Source of the DNA: Kribbella monticola
Lineage (GTDB): Bacteria > Actinomycetota > Actinomycetes > Propionibacteriales > Kribbellaceae
Assembly: GCF_003261635.1 (NCBI RefSeq)
Contig: NZ_QFXK01000018.1
Coordinates: forward strand, 62,001 to 126,000
Reading direction: 5' to 3'
DNA: 64,000 nt
Part shown: positions 1-9,204 of the stretch, piece after piece
How the letters are laid out: every line of letters starts with the position of its first letter
How positions within the stretch are numbered: the first letter of the stretch is position 1
Position numbers and translations under genes: made by a program
Notes under the pieces: generated by a model
Databases searched by the model: none
What the model saw: the letters and a program-made list of their open reading frames with translations, nothing else
Told to the model about the DNA's origin: nothing

Positions 1-1664
1 CGCGCGATGGCCAGTTTGTCCCGGCAGAGCGTGTAGGCCTCGAGCTCCTCGCGCGCCGGCGCCACCACGTGGCTGTCGGCAACCTTCTCCAGCTCGGTAC
101 GAAGCGCCTTCGCCACCAGCCGAGCCCTGCGGTTCGCTCCGCTGCTGGCGAAGAGCCGGCACGCGACGGACACCAGTACGCCGAGCACGACGCCGCCGAC
201 GAGCATGATCGTCGCGTACGGAATGCCTTCCCACTTCGGCAGCACCAGGTCACCCACCTGCAGGAACCCAACCAGTGCGAGCCACACAGCGCCGCCCAGT
301 GCGACCAGGAAGAGCACCCATTGCAGGAACCGCGCAGCGCCCCACCAACCAGGGCTGGTGTTCGCCCCGAGGTCAGTGCGAGCTACGGCCTGGTCCAGCT
401 CGTCCCCGAGCGACTCCTCGCGCCGGCGAATCGCAGTACGGACAGAGTCTGCCCACGGGCGTGACAGGCCGGCCGCTGCCTTGTTGGTGATGTTGCGAAC
501 CGCTGTGTCCATCCGCGCGCGTTGCACAGGTGTTGCCGCGGGCAACGAAGACCGGGCGATCGACACCTCGTTGGACGCCGACTTGCGCGCCGCCTTGCCC
601 TGCTGCTTGCTGCCCTGGTCCAGGTGGAGCCGGCGCAGCGGGTCCGGCTTGAACCGCCCGAGCCACTTGGTGACCGGCCAACCGGTCGCTGCCCGAGCGC
701 GCTGCAGGTACGACCGGCGTACGGCCTCGACGACGACAGGGACACCGGATGCGTCGGACAGTGCCTCGACCAGTTCGGCGATGTCGGACTTGGCAATCTC
801 GGGCGTCTTGGCGTTGCCGCACTGACTCGCCATCCGGTCGGCCACCCGGTCGACGTCGGCGGCGAGCCGCTCGCGGGCAGCACGCTTGGCGTTGACCCGC
901 TTCACCAGCAGGGCGCGCAGATCATCCAGACCAGTACCGCTCACCGCCGAGGTGGCGACAATCGACGGGGACTTGAGGCCGTCCGACTTGAGCAGCCGGG
1001 TCAGGTCGCTGACACAGCTGGTGCGCTGCTCGTCGGTCAGCTTGTCGGCGTGGTTCAGCGCGAACACCATCACCGACGAGTGCGACGCGAACGGCTTGAT
1101 GTAGCGGTTGTGCAGTGCGGCATCCGCGTACTTCTGCGGATCGACCACCCAGACCAGTACGTCGACCAGCTCAACCAGGCGGTCCACGATGAGCCGGTGC
1201 TCCACCTCGGTAGAGTCGTGGTCCGGCAGGTCCAGCAGCACCAGACCGTCGAGGTCCTCCGACTGCGCGTCCTCCAGTGAGCTGCGGTGCGCCACCTGAT
1301 GACGTCGCGGGATCCCCAGCCAGTTCAGCAACTCACCAGCGGGCTCCTCGCCCCACACACAGGCCAGCGGCATCGAACTGGTCGGCCGACGCGTACCGAT
1401 GGCTGCCAGGTCGAGCCCGGTGAGTGCGTTGAACAGCGACGACTTGCCGGAGCCGGTCGCACCGGCCAGCGCGACCACTGTGAGATCGCCGGACATCCGC
1501 AACCGTTGGCCGGCCCGATCCACGATCTGCGAGGCCTCACTCAGTACTACGGGATCCAGCCGACCCTGGCCGGCCTCCGCTGCGTCCTCGAGTGCCTCGA
1601 TCTTCGTCAGGACATCGGTAGAGCCCCGCACGAGGCCCTTGACCGTATCCACAATTCCCGTCAC
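1..1664 (-). CDS. Dynamin-like/YfjP-type GTPase, 3' end outside window
   Basis: The protein opens with about 60 helical residues, then a clear P-loop (GATGSGKSS, residues 68-76), a G3-like DLPDHDST segment and a G4-like NHAD segment, so it is a GTPase of the large YfjP/dynamin-related group. Near the visible end two hydrophobic helices follow a basic stretch, which suggests membrane attachment. The start is a GTG at 1664 whose GTGA overlaps the stop codon of the upstream GTPase gene, so the two are translationally coupled. The gene runs off the left edge of the window. Family members are proposed to act in membrane remodelling or fission as pairs; that role is inferred from the family and from the tandem arrangement. 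Confidence 0.85.
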   Translation of the reverse strand, partial: MTGIVDTVKGLVRGSTDVLTKIEALEDAAEAGQGRLDPVVLSEASQIVDRAGQRLRMSGDLTVVALAGATGSGKSSLFNALTGLDLAAIGTRRPTSSMPLACVWGEEPAGELLNWLGIPRRHQVAHRSSLEDAQSEDLDGLVLLDLPDHDSTEVEHRLIVDRLVELVDVLVWVVDPQKYADAALHNRYIKPFASHSSVMVFALNHADKLTDEQRTSCVSDLTRLLKSDGLKSPSIVATSAVSGTGLDDLRALLVKRVNAKRAARERLAADVDRVADRMASQCGNAKTPEIAKSDIAELVEALSDASGVPVVVEAVRRSYLQRARAATGWPVTKWLGRFKPDPLRRLHLDQGSKQQGKAARKSASNEVSIARSSLPAATPVQRARMDTAVRNITNKAAAGLSRPWADSVRTAIRRREESLGDELDQAVARTDLGANTSPGWWGAARFLQWVLFLVALGGAVWLALVGFLQVGDLVLPKWEGIPYATIMLVGGVVLGVLVSVACRLFASSGANRRARLVAKALRTELEKVADSHVVAPAREELEAYTLCRDKLAIA

Positions 1665-4600
1665 GTGCAGTCCTCCACCGCGCGCGCGGCCTCCGTCAGT
1701 CGCCTGGGTGCGTCGGGATCGACCGGATGCTGGTCGAGCACAGCCAGGTAGCGGGCGAATTCGGCATCCATCAACGCATGCACCCTACCGTCCAGATCGG
1801 CGCGCGCCTTCGCCGCCAGGGTCCGGACCGCCTGGTCACCGAAGACGGCTTCCAGCAGCTTCTGCCCGACCACTGCGGTACCAGCGCCGACACCGACCTC
1901 GGCGCCGCTCAAGCCTGCGGTGTGGGCGAAGATCACGATCATCAGCGCGAGGCCGAGCCCGTTGACGCCGTACGCAAGGATCCGGGCAGTGGACCGCTTG
2001 TCCGCACCCTCCTTGCGGACCAGCTCGAGCACGTAGCCCTGCCACTCCCGTACTGCGCGGCTCGCCGCCGCCGGGAACTCCTTGGACATGCGGCCCATGT
2101 CCTTGTCCCCCGCAGCGAGCAATTGGCGCCCAGCAGCCAATGACTGCCACGACTCCTCGGCTCGCTCGGCTGCTGCCTCGGCATGCTCGCGCAGCAACGA
2201 CTCCAGCCCGGATTCGACCGCATCGTTGAGGTCACGCGTAGGCGGCGGCTTGCCGACCACCGCAGTACGGACCTTGTCGCGCAGACGGCCGACGTTGGTC
2301 TGCAGACCCTTCAGCAGCTCACCGGTGCCGACGAACTCCTGCCAACGGGCAAGCACCTCGCCGCGCAGCATCGTGCCGTCCTGCGTCGCCTGCGCGATGT
2401 CCTTGACGGCCCGCTCGTACGCCGTTTCCGCGGTCGCCCGCAGCTCGACGACCGTGTCGGCCTGGGCACGCACCGCCGTCGCGAACGCCGGCGTCTTCTT
2501 AGTCATCGCGGTGACTGCGCCATGCAGAGTACGGCGTACTACGGCCGACCGGCCTTCGGCGTCGGCGGCCAGGTCGATCAGCCAGTCCTTGATCGAGGCA
2601 ACCGTCTCAGGCGGCAGCATGCCGTTGCTGTCGACAACGGTCTCCTTGATGCTGAACAGCGGCGAGTCACCCAGGCCACGCTCAAGCAGCATCTGCGCGA
2701 GGTGACCGGTGATGTCGTCGATCGTGTCAGCCGGAGCACGGTCGAGCACCACCGCGACCGCCGTACTGCGGTCCGACGCGCTCTGCAGGAACTCCCACGG
2801 GACGGCATCGGCGTACCGGGCTGCAGTCGTGACGAACAGCCACAGGTCCGCGGCCGCGAGCAGCTGGGTGGCGAGTTCACGGTTCGCTTCGACGACCGAG
2901 TCGATGTCGGGTGCGTCGAGGATCGCCAGGCCCTGCGGAACGGTGTCGGCGGCAACCAAACGGATCTGACCCGGATCCTCCATCCCACCAGGCTTCTCGC
3001 CGGTGGAACGAGCCATGCCGGGCAGCACCCGGTCGCCGGTGAACCACTCGGCGTCCACCGGATTGTGAATCAGCACAGGTGAACGCGTGGTCGGCCGCAG
3101 TACGCCGGGCTCGCTGACGACCTGTCCGATCAACGAGTTCACCAGCGTCGACTTGCCCGCGCCGGTCGAACCACCCACGACAGCAAGCACGGGCGCTTCC
3201 AGCTGCACCAGCCGCGGCAGGATGTAGTCGTCCAGCTGATCCAGCATCGCCTTCTGCTGCTGCCGAGCCTCGTCAGCCCCCACCACATCGATCGGCAATT
3301 TGCTACTCGCAAGCGCTCCACGCAGACGCATCAGCGCGGTGATGAGCGCCATAGCAGCCTGCTCAGCAGCAGACTTCTCCGCCGCCGCGGCCTCATCCAG
3401 TACTACGTCCTCGCCGCCCGCATCCGCCGAGTCGCCGCCCTCCACACCCAGGTCGTCCGGGTCGCCGCCCTCCGCACCCGACTCCTCCGGGGCGGCGCTG
3501 GCAGCGCTCAGATCCTCCGAGTCGCCGTCCTTCGCACCCGACTCCTCCGGCTCGGCGCTGGCAGCACTCAGACCCTCCGAGTCGCCGCCGTCCGCACTCA
3601 GATCCTGCGAGTTGCCGTCGCCGGAGCCCAGGTTCTCCGCATCGACGTCCTCGGCACTCAGGTTCTGGGCGGCGCTCTCGGCGCTCTGCTCGCCGTCTAC
3701 GGCCGCCTCAGCCTCAGTGTCGGTCTCCGGTCCCGCATCATCCGCTTCGGCCTTCTCCGGACCATCCGCGGATTCGACCGCTCCGGGCTCACCGTTCGCA
3801 GCGTCAGCGTGATCCCCCTCGGGCTCACCGTTCGCAGCGCCGGCGTGGTCGCCCTCGTGCTCAGCGTTCGCCGCGTCGGCGTGATCCTGCTCGGCCTCAG
3901 GCTCCGCATGCTCAACCTGCGTAGCCTCACCCGCCGGCTCGCCGCCCTCGGCCGCCTGCTCCGCCTCCTCAGCGTTCGCCTTCTCCGCGTCGCCGGCGTC
4001 GGGCTCTGCCGGATCCGCCAGGGCAGCCTCATCCACCAGCCCGGCACCTTCGCCGCCTGACACGAACTGCTCGCCACCCGCGACCATAAGCTCGCTCAGC
4101 TCAGCCGGAGCCTCGGTCTCAGCCGCGGGCTCCGTGTGCTCAGCCGCAGGTTCGGACTCGTCTGCGTGCTCCGCTTGCTCAGCCGCGGGCTCGGTCTCGT
4201 CCGCGGGCTCGTTCTGACCGTCCTTGGGGTCGGTCAGCTCGGCGGCCGGCTCGTCCTCTTCGGGGTGATCGGCGGCATCCTCCGACGACGCGGCGGTGTT
4301 CTCGGCGGGTGTTCCTGGGTTCGGCTTGCTCTTCTTGAGTTCGACCGGCTTCGGGAGTCCGATGATGATGTCGCCGTACTCCAGCGGGAATCCGTCCGGC
4401 GACTCCTCCGGCTCGTACACCACACCAACCGTCCGCCGGTGACGCTCGTCCGCCTCGTCGTCCGTCCCCTCGGCCGCAGACTCGTTGCCTTCCGCCCCTA
4501 CCTCGTTAGACGTCCCGCCCTCAGCGCCCGGCTCAGCATCGCCTGCCTGCTCCGGCTCAACCGAAGCATCCGGCTTGACCGACGCATCCGGCCTGACCGA

Positions 4601-5377
4601 AGCATCCGACTCGTCTGCCTTCACCGGCTCCGCGGCACCTTCGGCGTCAGCCGTCTCGGCCTCCGCAGCGTCGTTCTCCGCATCAGACGACTCACCCTTC
4701 ACGCCGACCTCGGCGTGATCAGTTGACGCAGCCGAGCCGACCTCGGCCGTCACGGACTCAACCTCGCCCGACGCCGAGCCGGCCTTGCCGCTCGCCACCC
4801 CGGAGCTGTCCGTCGAGTCCGCCCTGTCGCTCGCCGCACCGGAGTCGTCTGTCGAGTCCGCCCTGTCGCTCGCCGCGCCCGAGTTGTCCGTCGAGTCCGC
4901 GTCGGGCTTTGCACCCTCGACCTCAGCCGTCGCCGTGTCAGCCTCGTCCGTCGACCCGGGCGCGTCTGTGGCTGCTCCCGGCACGGTCGAGTCGACCTGA
5001 TCGGTGGTCGACGCTGCCTTGTCGGTGGTCGACGCTGCCTTGTTGGTGGTCGACGAGGACCGGTTGGTGGTGGACGAAGACTTGTCGGTGGTCGCCGAAG
5101 GCTGGTCGGTGGTCGCCGAAGGCTGGTCGGTGGTCGGGTTGGCGCTCGGTGACGACGGGGTTGCGGCGTCCGGCGTACCGGGGGTCGGCGAGGTCTCTGC
5201 CGACTCGGGGGCGCCGGCGGGCGCAGTACCGGGTTTGGGTTTGCGGAGGCGGCGCCAGAAGCCCTTGCCCTTGGCATCCGATTCGGCGATCAGGTTCGCC
5301 AGTTCGTGGGCAGGCTCTGCCTGGGCCGGAACCCGCGGTTCCGAACCCTCGCCTGCTGCTGACCTGGTGTCAGCCAC
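1661..5377 (-). CDS. Dynamin-like GTPase with very long acidic repeat N-terminus
   Basis: This 1238-residue protein has two parts. Residues about 45-690 are low complexity, rich in Ala, Glu, Asp, Ser, Thr and Gly, and built from several repeat types (a 7-residue TTD/TTN unit, a 14-residue S-D-R-A-D-S-T-D unit, and Glu-Pro-Ala-Ala-Glu and Leu-Ser-Ala-Ala-Ser units). Residues about 700-1238 form the GTPase half, with P-loop GGSTGAGKS at 735-743, and two adjacent hydrophobic segments near 1131-1178. Family members lack such a large acidic arm as far as I know. It precedes and overlaps a second GTPase gene, which suggests a hetero-oligomeric membrane GTPase. The start follows a basic patch (KGKGFWRRLRKPKP) located just before the repeats. 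Confidence 0.85.
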   Translation of the reverse strand: MADTRSAAGEGSEPRVPAQAEPAHELANLIAESDAKGKGFWRRLRKPKPGTAPAGAPESAETSPTPGTPDAATPSSPSANPTTDQPSATTDQPSATTDKSSSTTNRSSSTTNKAASTTDKAASTTDQVDSTVPGAATDAPGSTDEADTATAEVEGAKPDADSTDNSGAASDRADSTDDSGAASDRADSTDSSGVASGKAGSASGEVESVTAEVGSAASTDHAEVGVKGESSDAENDAAEAETADAEGAAEPVKADESDASVRPDASVKPDASVEPEQAGDAEPGAEGGTSNEVGAEGNESAAEGTDDEADERHRRTVGVVYEPEESPDGFPLEYGDIIIGLPKPVELKKSKPNPGTPAENTAASSEDAADHPEEDEPAAELTDPKDGQNEPADETEPAAEQAEHADESEPAAEHTEPAAETEAPAELSELMVAGGEQFVSGGEGAGLVDEAALADPAEPDAGDAEKANAEEAEQAAEGGEPAGEATQVEHAEPEAEQDHADAANAEHEGDHAGAANGEPEGDHADAANGEPGAVESADGPEKAEADDAGPETDTEAEAAVDGEQSAESAAQNLSAEDVDAENLGSGDGNSQDLSADGGDSEGLSAASAEPEESGAKDGDSEDLSAASAAPEESGAEGGDPDDLGVEGGDSADAGGEDVVLDEAAAAEKSAAEQAAMALITALMRLRGALASSKLPIDVVGADEARQQQKAMLDQLDDYILPRLVQLEAPVLAVVGGSTGAGKSTLVNSLIGQVVSEPGVLRPTTRSPVLIHNPVDAEWFTGDRVLPGMARSTGEKPGGMEDPGQIRLVAADTVPQGLAILDAPDIDSVVEANRELATQLLAAADLWLFVTTAARYADAVPWEFLQSASDRSTAVAVVLDRAPADTIDDITGHLAQMLLERGLGDSPLFSIKETVVDSNGMLPPETVASIKDWLIDLAADAEGRSAVVRRTLHGAVTAMTKKTPAFATAVRAQADTVVELRATAETAYERAVKDIAQATQDGTMLRGEVLARWQEFVGTGELLKGLQTNVGRLRDKVRTAVVGKPPPTRDLNDAVESGLESLLREHAEAAAERAEESWQSLAAGRQLLAAGDKDMGRMSKEFPAAASRAVREWQGYVLELVRKEGADKRSTARILAYGVNGLGLALMIVIFAHTAGLSGAEVGVGAGTAVVGQKLLEAVFGDQAVRTLAAKARADLDGRVHALMDAEFARYLAVLDQHPVDPDAPRRLTEAARAVEDCT
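5000..5125 (-). repeat. Six 21-bp tandem repeats inside the GTPase gene
   Basis: Six consecutive 21-bp units (starting at 5000, 5021, 5042, 5063, 5084 and 5105) and a partial seventh encode seven-residue units of the form T-T-D/N-Q/K/R-x-S/A-x. Units 1-2 and 5-6 are almost identical to each other, which points to recent slippage or duplication. They lie in the low-complexity N-terminal arm of the GTPase and keep the reading frame. Confidence 0.9.
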
Positions 5378-5466
5378 GGCTTCCGCCCACGAGCACAGAG
5401 TGCCCGGTCGGACAGCGCAGAAGCAAAGTCATCTTGACCCCGTTTGGCGGCTTGGACGGGTGGCGT

Positions 5467-6972
5467 TCACTGCGACGGTGGATACGGACCGTATCCTCCC
5501 GGCGATCCTTGCGCTCCAGGGGGTCCCTGTGGGTAACCGGATTGGGTCGCAGGGTAGCTGGGTTGCCCCGAGGGATACCCCGGCTGGGCAGGTTGATAAC
5601 CAGTACCCCCCGGATATCCCCCACCCCCCGGACCGGGACCCACCGGAGGCCCCACCGGACCAGGCCCCACCGGCCCGGGACCGGGACCCATCGAAGCGGC
5701 GTACATGCCACCAGGACCTTGCGGTACCGCCTGCGCGAACGCCGGCATCGGCGGGAACGGCACGCTCGGCCGCCGGCGGCGCAGCTCGTCCAGCAACTGC
5801 TTCTCGGTCTCCAGCGCCTCCGGCCCGATCACCTGGCGGACGATCTTGTCCCGCAGGTACGCCAGCTCGGTGGCGTTGTGCTGGAACGCCTTGGCAGCCG
5901 TCTCAGCCTGTACGCCGTACCGCTTAGCGTTCTGCCGCAGCGCCTTGCGACCCCGCAAGGTGGCGATCAGCGGCACGTCCTGCGGGATCAGCCAGCCGAA
6001 GCGCACATAGTCGTACAGCCGCGAAGCGATCATCTGCCCTTCGCGGGACCGCATCACCAGCGCGAACGCCACCATCGCGGCGAACAGCGGGAACATCAGG
6101 ATCACGTAGACGGCGATGAAGCCGCCGCCGGCCCAGCTCGCTCCGGCGTTCCACAGCCCGTGAGCCAGTACTGCGGTCAGGTAGCCGACGATCGGGGCCA
6201 GGTAGCGCACCGCAGTACTGCGGTGTCGCACTGCGACCCCGATGCCGATCGCGGTGAACGACGTGAAGAGCGGGTGGGCGAACGGTGTCGCCAGGCACCG
6301 CAGCAGGAACAGCAGGAACGCGCCGCGCAGGCCGGCCGCGCTGCCGGACTCCTTGGAGAGCTCGTCGAAGATGCGGCCGATGTAGAGGATGTTCTCGGTG
6401 AAGGCGAAGCCGACGCCCACCATGCCGGCGTACACGAGTCCGTCGATGATCCCGTCGAACTCCTTGCGCCGGACCAGCGCCAGCAGCAGGATCACCGAGC
6501 CCTTGGCGAACTCCTCGACCACCGGCGCGACGAACACGGCCGACCGGTTGCCGCCGCTGTGCGCCTCGTGCAGCAGATCGGCGACCTGGGTGTTGATGAA
6601 AATGGCGGCCAGAGTCGCGATGAACGCACCCCAGCAGAACGCGAAGATGATGTACTTCGCCGGCTCCGGCTCGTACCGGTCCAGCCACAGGTACACCGCG
6701 ATCACCGGTACGACCGGTACGAACGCGAACAGCAACCCCCAGGCGAACCCGCCGAGACCGGTCGCCCTCGCCACGATCCCGAAGATGAGCAGCCCCGCGA
6801 CCGCGAACACCACCACGATCACAACACCGATCAGTACCCCCTGGTTACGCCGCTGACCGGGGACCGGATGTGTCCCGAGCACGTTCGGCTGTGGTTGGGG
6901 GCCACCGGGCGGGTAAGCCGGCCCTGCCGCCGCTTGTGGCGACTCGGCCGGGCCTCCTGAGGGGTAACTCAT
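5467..6972 (-). CDS. PrsW family intramembrane metalloprotease
   Basis: The 501-residue protein has a Pro/Gly-rich N-terminus, about eight hydrophobic segments between residues 45 and 310, and a C-terminal Pro/Gly/Tyr-rich tail. The family signature is visible: a VVEEFAKG motif with the glutamates at 153-154 and an FAFTEN motif with a glutamate near 193. PrsW proteins are membrane proteases; the best known, in Bacillus, starts regulated proteolysis of an anti-sigma factor. The target here is unknown: no anti-sigma factor gene is adjacent. It is separated from the GTPase gene by 89 bases on the same strand, so co-transcription is possible. The collagen-like tail (repeated GPxGP) looks disordered. 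Confidence 0.88.
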   Translation of the reverse strand: MSYPSGGPAESPQAAAGPAYPPGGPQPQPNVLGTHPVPGQRRNQGVLIGVVIVVVFAVAGLLIFGIVARATGLGGFAWGLLFAFVPVVPVIAVYLWLDRYEPEPAKYIIFAFCWGAFIATLAAIFINTQVADLLHEAHSGGNRSAVFVAPVVEEFAKGSVILLLALVRRKEFDGIIDGLVYAGMVGVGFAFTENILYIGRIFDELSKESGSAAGLRGAFLLFLLRCLATPFAHPLFTSFTAIGIGVAVRHRSTAVRYLAPIVGYLTAVLAHGLWNAGASWAGGGFIAVYVILMFPLFAAMVAFALVMRSREGQMIASRLYDYVRFGWLIPQDVPLIATLRGRKALRQNAKRYGVQAETAAKAFQHNATELAYLRDKIVRQVIGPEALETEKQLLDELRRRRPSVPFPPMPAFAQAVPQGPGGMYAASMGPGPGPVGPGPVGPPVGPGPGGGGYPGGTGYQPAQPGYPSGQPSYPATQSGYPQGPPGAQGSPGGYGPYPPSQ

Positions 6973-7203
6973 GCCCGCAGCCTAGTTGTAGAGCCCACGC
7001 CGCGGCAGGACAGCCCACTCAGCGTTACCGGGATGGAACGACAGTCCACACTTCTCACTCCCCGTGCGCGCCCCCGCGCGTGTTTCCCGATCTTTCCCGT
7101 ACTGCGCACGCCTACCCGCCCGACGCACCCGGTAACCCACAAGCACGATCGCCCCCGAATCTGAGAGACTCTGATCCGTGCCGCGCTCCCCCAGCCCGGC
7201 CAT

Positions 7204-7277
<74 letters not shown>

Positions 7278-7302
7278 CTTTGTGATGTCTCAAGTCATCG
7301 GC

Positions 7303-7337
7303 GACAGCTGAACCTACGTTTCGTGGGTTCAGCTGTT
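7303..7337 (+). terminator. Terminator hairpin after tRNA-Arg
   Basis: GACAGCTGAACC pairs with GGTTCAGCTGTT (one G-T pair), and an inner ACG/CGT extends the stem around a TTT loop. The hairpin lies 25 bases after the tRNA and is followed by TGTCATTT, a weak T tract. Confidence 0.75.
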
Positions 7338-7381
7338 GTCATTTGGGGTGTCTGGTCGCGGAGGCCGCGCGACTTGATCAA

Positions 7382-7419
7382 TTGTTAGGCAGCTGACAAG
7401 ATTGTTAGGTGGCTAACAG
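7382..7419. promoter_or_regulatory. Two tandem MarR-type operators
   Basis: Site 1 (7382-7399) reads TTGTTAG-gcag-CTGACAA and site 2 (7402-7419) reads TTGTTAG-gtgg-CTAACAG. Each is an 18-bp dyad with one mismatch, and their centres are exactly 20 bp apart, about two helical turns. Site 2 covers the proposed GTG start of the MarR gene. MarR proteins commonly bind such 16-20 bp palindromes and repress their own operon, so autoregulation is the simple reading. Confidence 0.75.
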
Positions 7420-7867
7420 AATACGAACTCCTGATCTGGACGGTGCTGGGGTCTGGGCCAAGCGGTACTTTCTGGCCAGCCGGGCGCTGATGGATTCGGT
7501 GCTGCGTCCCTACGATCTCGGGCACACCCAGTGGTACGTGCTCCAGTTGCTCGCCACCAACGGGCCGTTGAACCAGCGTGAGGTCACCCGCCTGCTCGAG
7601 GTGGAGCGAGCGACACTTAGCACGATCACGGGCGTTCTGGTCCGTAAGGGGCTGGTCGAACAGCTTGCCGACGACGTGGACCAGCGGCAGAAGGTCCTGC
7701 GCATCACGGCGGCCGGCACCGAGCTCTGGAGCACGATCCCGGATCCGATCGAGCTGATCACCACCGTCGCCTTCGCCGGCGTCGATCCGGCCGACCTGGC
7801 GACCGCCCAGCGCGTACTCAGCGAAGCCACCCAGCGTCTTCTCAACCACAGAACGGAGAACAGGTAA
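7409..7867 (+). CDS. MarR family transcriptional regulator
   Basis: The 152-residue protein has the MarR winged-helix plan: a helical dimerisation segment (residues about 15-45), a recognition region with LNQREVTRLLEVERATLS, and a wing with the conserved D-x-R-Q-K-V pattern (DVDQRQKVLRIT). The start GTG at 7409 lies inside the second operator and has no clear ribosome-binding site, so the mRNA may be leaderless or the true start may be slightly different. The next gene begins two bases after its stop, so the dehydrogenase downstream is very probably co-transcribed and controlled by it. The ligand is unknown. Confidence 0.85.
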   Translation: MANRIRTPDLDGAGVWAKRYFLASRALMDSVLRPYDLGHTQWYVLQLLATNGPLNQREVTRLLEVERATLSTITGVLVRKGLVEQLADDVDQRQKVLRITAAGTELWSTIPDPIELITTVAFAGVDPADLATAQRVLSEATQRLLNHRTENR

Positions 7868-7869
7868 CC

Positions 7870-8685
7870 ATGACGATCCTCGTCACCGGTGGCACCGGAT
7901 TGGTCGGCTCACGTCTGCTGAAGCGATTCGCTGCGAGCGGCATCGACTGCAGAGCGCTGGTGCGTCCCGGGAAGACCGTTCCCGAAGGAATTCAGGCAGT
8001 CGAGGGAGACATCCTGCATCCGGAGACGCTTTCCCGAGCTCTGGCCGGCGTCACGGCCGTGGTTCACCTGGCCGCCGTGTTCCGCACCACGGACGAAGCC
8101 CGGATCTGGGCGGTCAACCTGGACGGCACCCACAATCTGATCGCCGCAACGCAAGCCATCAGCCCCCAAGCCCGGTTCCTGCTGGCTAGCACCTCCAACG
8201 TCTACGGTCCAGACCTCACCCATCCTGGTCGCGAGACCGACGCCACGACGGCGACGCACGCCTACCCGGCCAGCAAGATCCAGGCCGAGGCGGCAGTCCG
8301 CTCCAGTGGACTGAACTGGGTGATCCTGCGCTTCCCCTTCGTGTACGGCGACCAGGACGGTCATCTCGAAGCGGCACCGCACCAACTGGCCGAGATGGGA
8401 TGGCATCCCGCGCGCAAACTCAGCGTGATTCACCACGAGGACATCGCGACCGCGATCAATCTCGCCCTGACCGGCGAACTGGACGGACAAACGGTCAACA
8501 TCGCCGACGACTCACCCCTTACCGCCTACGAAATGGCCCAGCTCGTCGACTCGAGCTACGAGTCCTCCGGCGAGCCGCTGTCCAACCCCTGGCAAGGCCA
8601 CATGGACATCTCGCTGGCTCGAAGCCTCGGCTTCCGGCCGAAGGTCCCCACCGCCTACCAGGCCCATCGCGACGGAAGAATCTGA
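7870..8685 (+). CDS. NAD-dependent epimerase/dehydratase family protein (extended SDR)
   Basis: The 271-residue protein begins with a Rossmann TGGTGLVGS motif (GxxGxxG) and has the catalytic YPASK motif with Tyr132 and Lys136, preceded by STSNVYG. This is the extended short-chain dehydrogenase family that oxidises, reduces or epimerises sugars and small molecules using NAD(P). It lies two bases after the MarR gene and probably shares its operators, so its substrate may be the inducer or a toxic small molecule sensed by the regulator. The substrate cannot be told from the sequence. Confidence 0.85.
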   Translation: MTILVTGGTGLVGSRLLKRFAASGIDCRALVRPGKTVPEGIQAVEGDILHPETLSRALAGVTAVVHLAAVFRTTDEARIWAVNLDGTHNLIAATQAISPQARFLLASTSNVYGPDLTHPGRETDATTATHAYPASKIQAEAAVRSSGLNWVILRFPFVYGDQDGHLEAAPHQLAEMGWHPARKLSVIHHEDIATAINLALTGELDGQTVNIADDSPLTAYEMAQLVDSSYESSGEPLSNPWQGHMDISLARSLGFRPKVPTAYQAHRDGRI

Positions 8686-8733
8686 CCGAGCCGAGCCCGC
8701 ACCGCTGGCAAGACGACAACCGGCCAGGAGGGC

Positions 8734-9204
8734 TCAGCGGCTGAATTGGGCCGCGACCGCGTCGCGGTCGATGAGGGACCAGACGTGCGCGATCCGTCCG
8801 CCCTCGAACCGGTAGAAGACGTGCTCGGCAAAGGAGACCGCACTCCCTGTCGGTTCAAGGCCGAGGAACGTACTCGTCGGGGTGCAGTCGAACCAGAGCC
8901 GACAGGCCACCAGATCGCCATCGATGGACAGCAGGTGAGCCTCGAAGCGTAGATCCGGGACCGCACGAGCATCCGACGCGATCATCTCGGCGTACTCCTG
9001 GCGCGTGAGCACCTTGTCGTTGTAGACGAGTTCGTCGCACACGTAGCGATCCAGCTCGTCGAACCGCCGGTCGTTCATTGCGTCGAGGTACGCCAGGTAT
9101 GTGGACTCCAGGTTCCCGTCGTCACGGGATTTCTCCTTCGAATCATCCGGCTTGCTGGCGGCGCTCGCGGTAGACGCGGGTCTTGTGGCGGTTGCCGCAG
9201 ACAT
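8734..9204 (-). CDS. SnoaL-like (ester cyclase/NTF2-fold) protein
   Basis: Residues about 32-156 fit the small SnoaL-like alpha+beta barrel: an N-terminal YLAYLDAMNDRRFDELDRYV helix pair, a VPDLRFE strand and a C-terminal HVFYRFEGGRIAHVWSLID segment typical of polyketide-cyclase-like proteins. The start is unsettled. The only in-frame ATG that keeps the whole fold is at 9204, which overlaps the upstream CGNR gene by 62 bases and adds about 30 non-conserved Ala/Ser/Thr residues. A ribosome-binding-like AAGGAG lies just after the CGNR stop but leads to an out-of-frame GTG. The genes are probably one operon. Confidence 0.75.
   Translation of the reverse strand: MSAATATRPASTASAASKPDDSKEKSRDDGNLESTYLAYLDAMNDRRFDELDRYVCDELVYNDKVLTRQEYAEMIASDARAVPDLRFEAHLLSIDGDLVACRLWFDCTPTSTFLGLEPTGSAVSFAEHVFYRFEGGRIAHVWSLIDRDAVAAQFSR

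Noticed and set aside
4723..6960. A 745-residue plus-strand frame antisense to the GTPase arm and PrsW gene.
   Set aside because: It is Pro/Arg/Ser-rich with no domain, and it exists only because the repeat-rich high-GC genes leave the opposite frame open.
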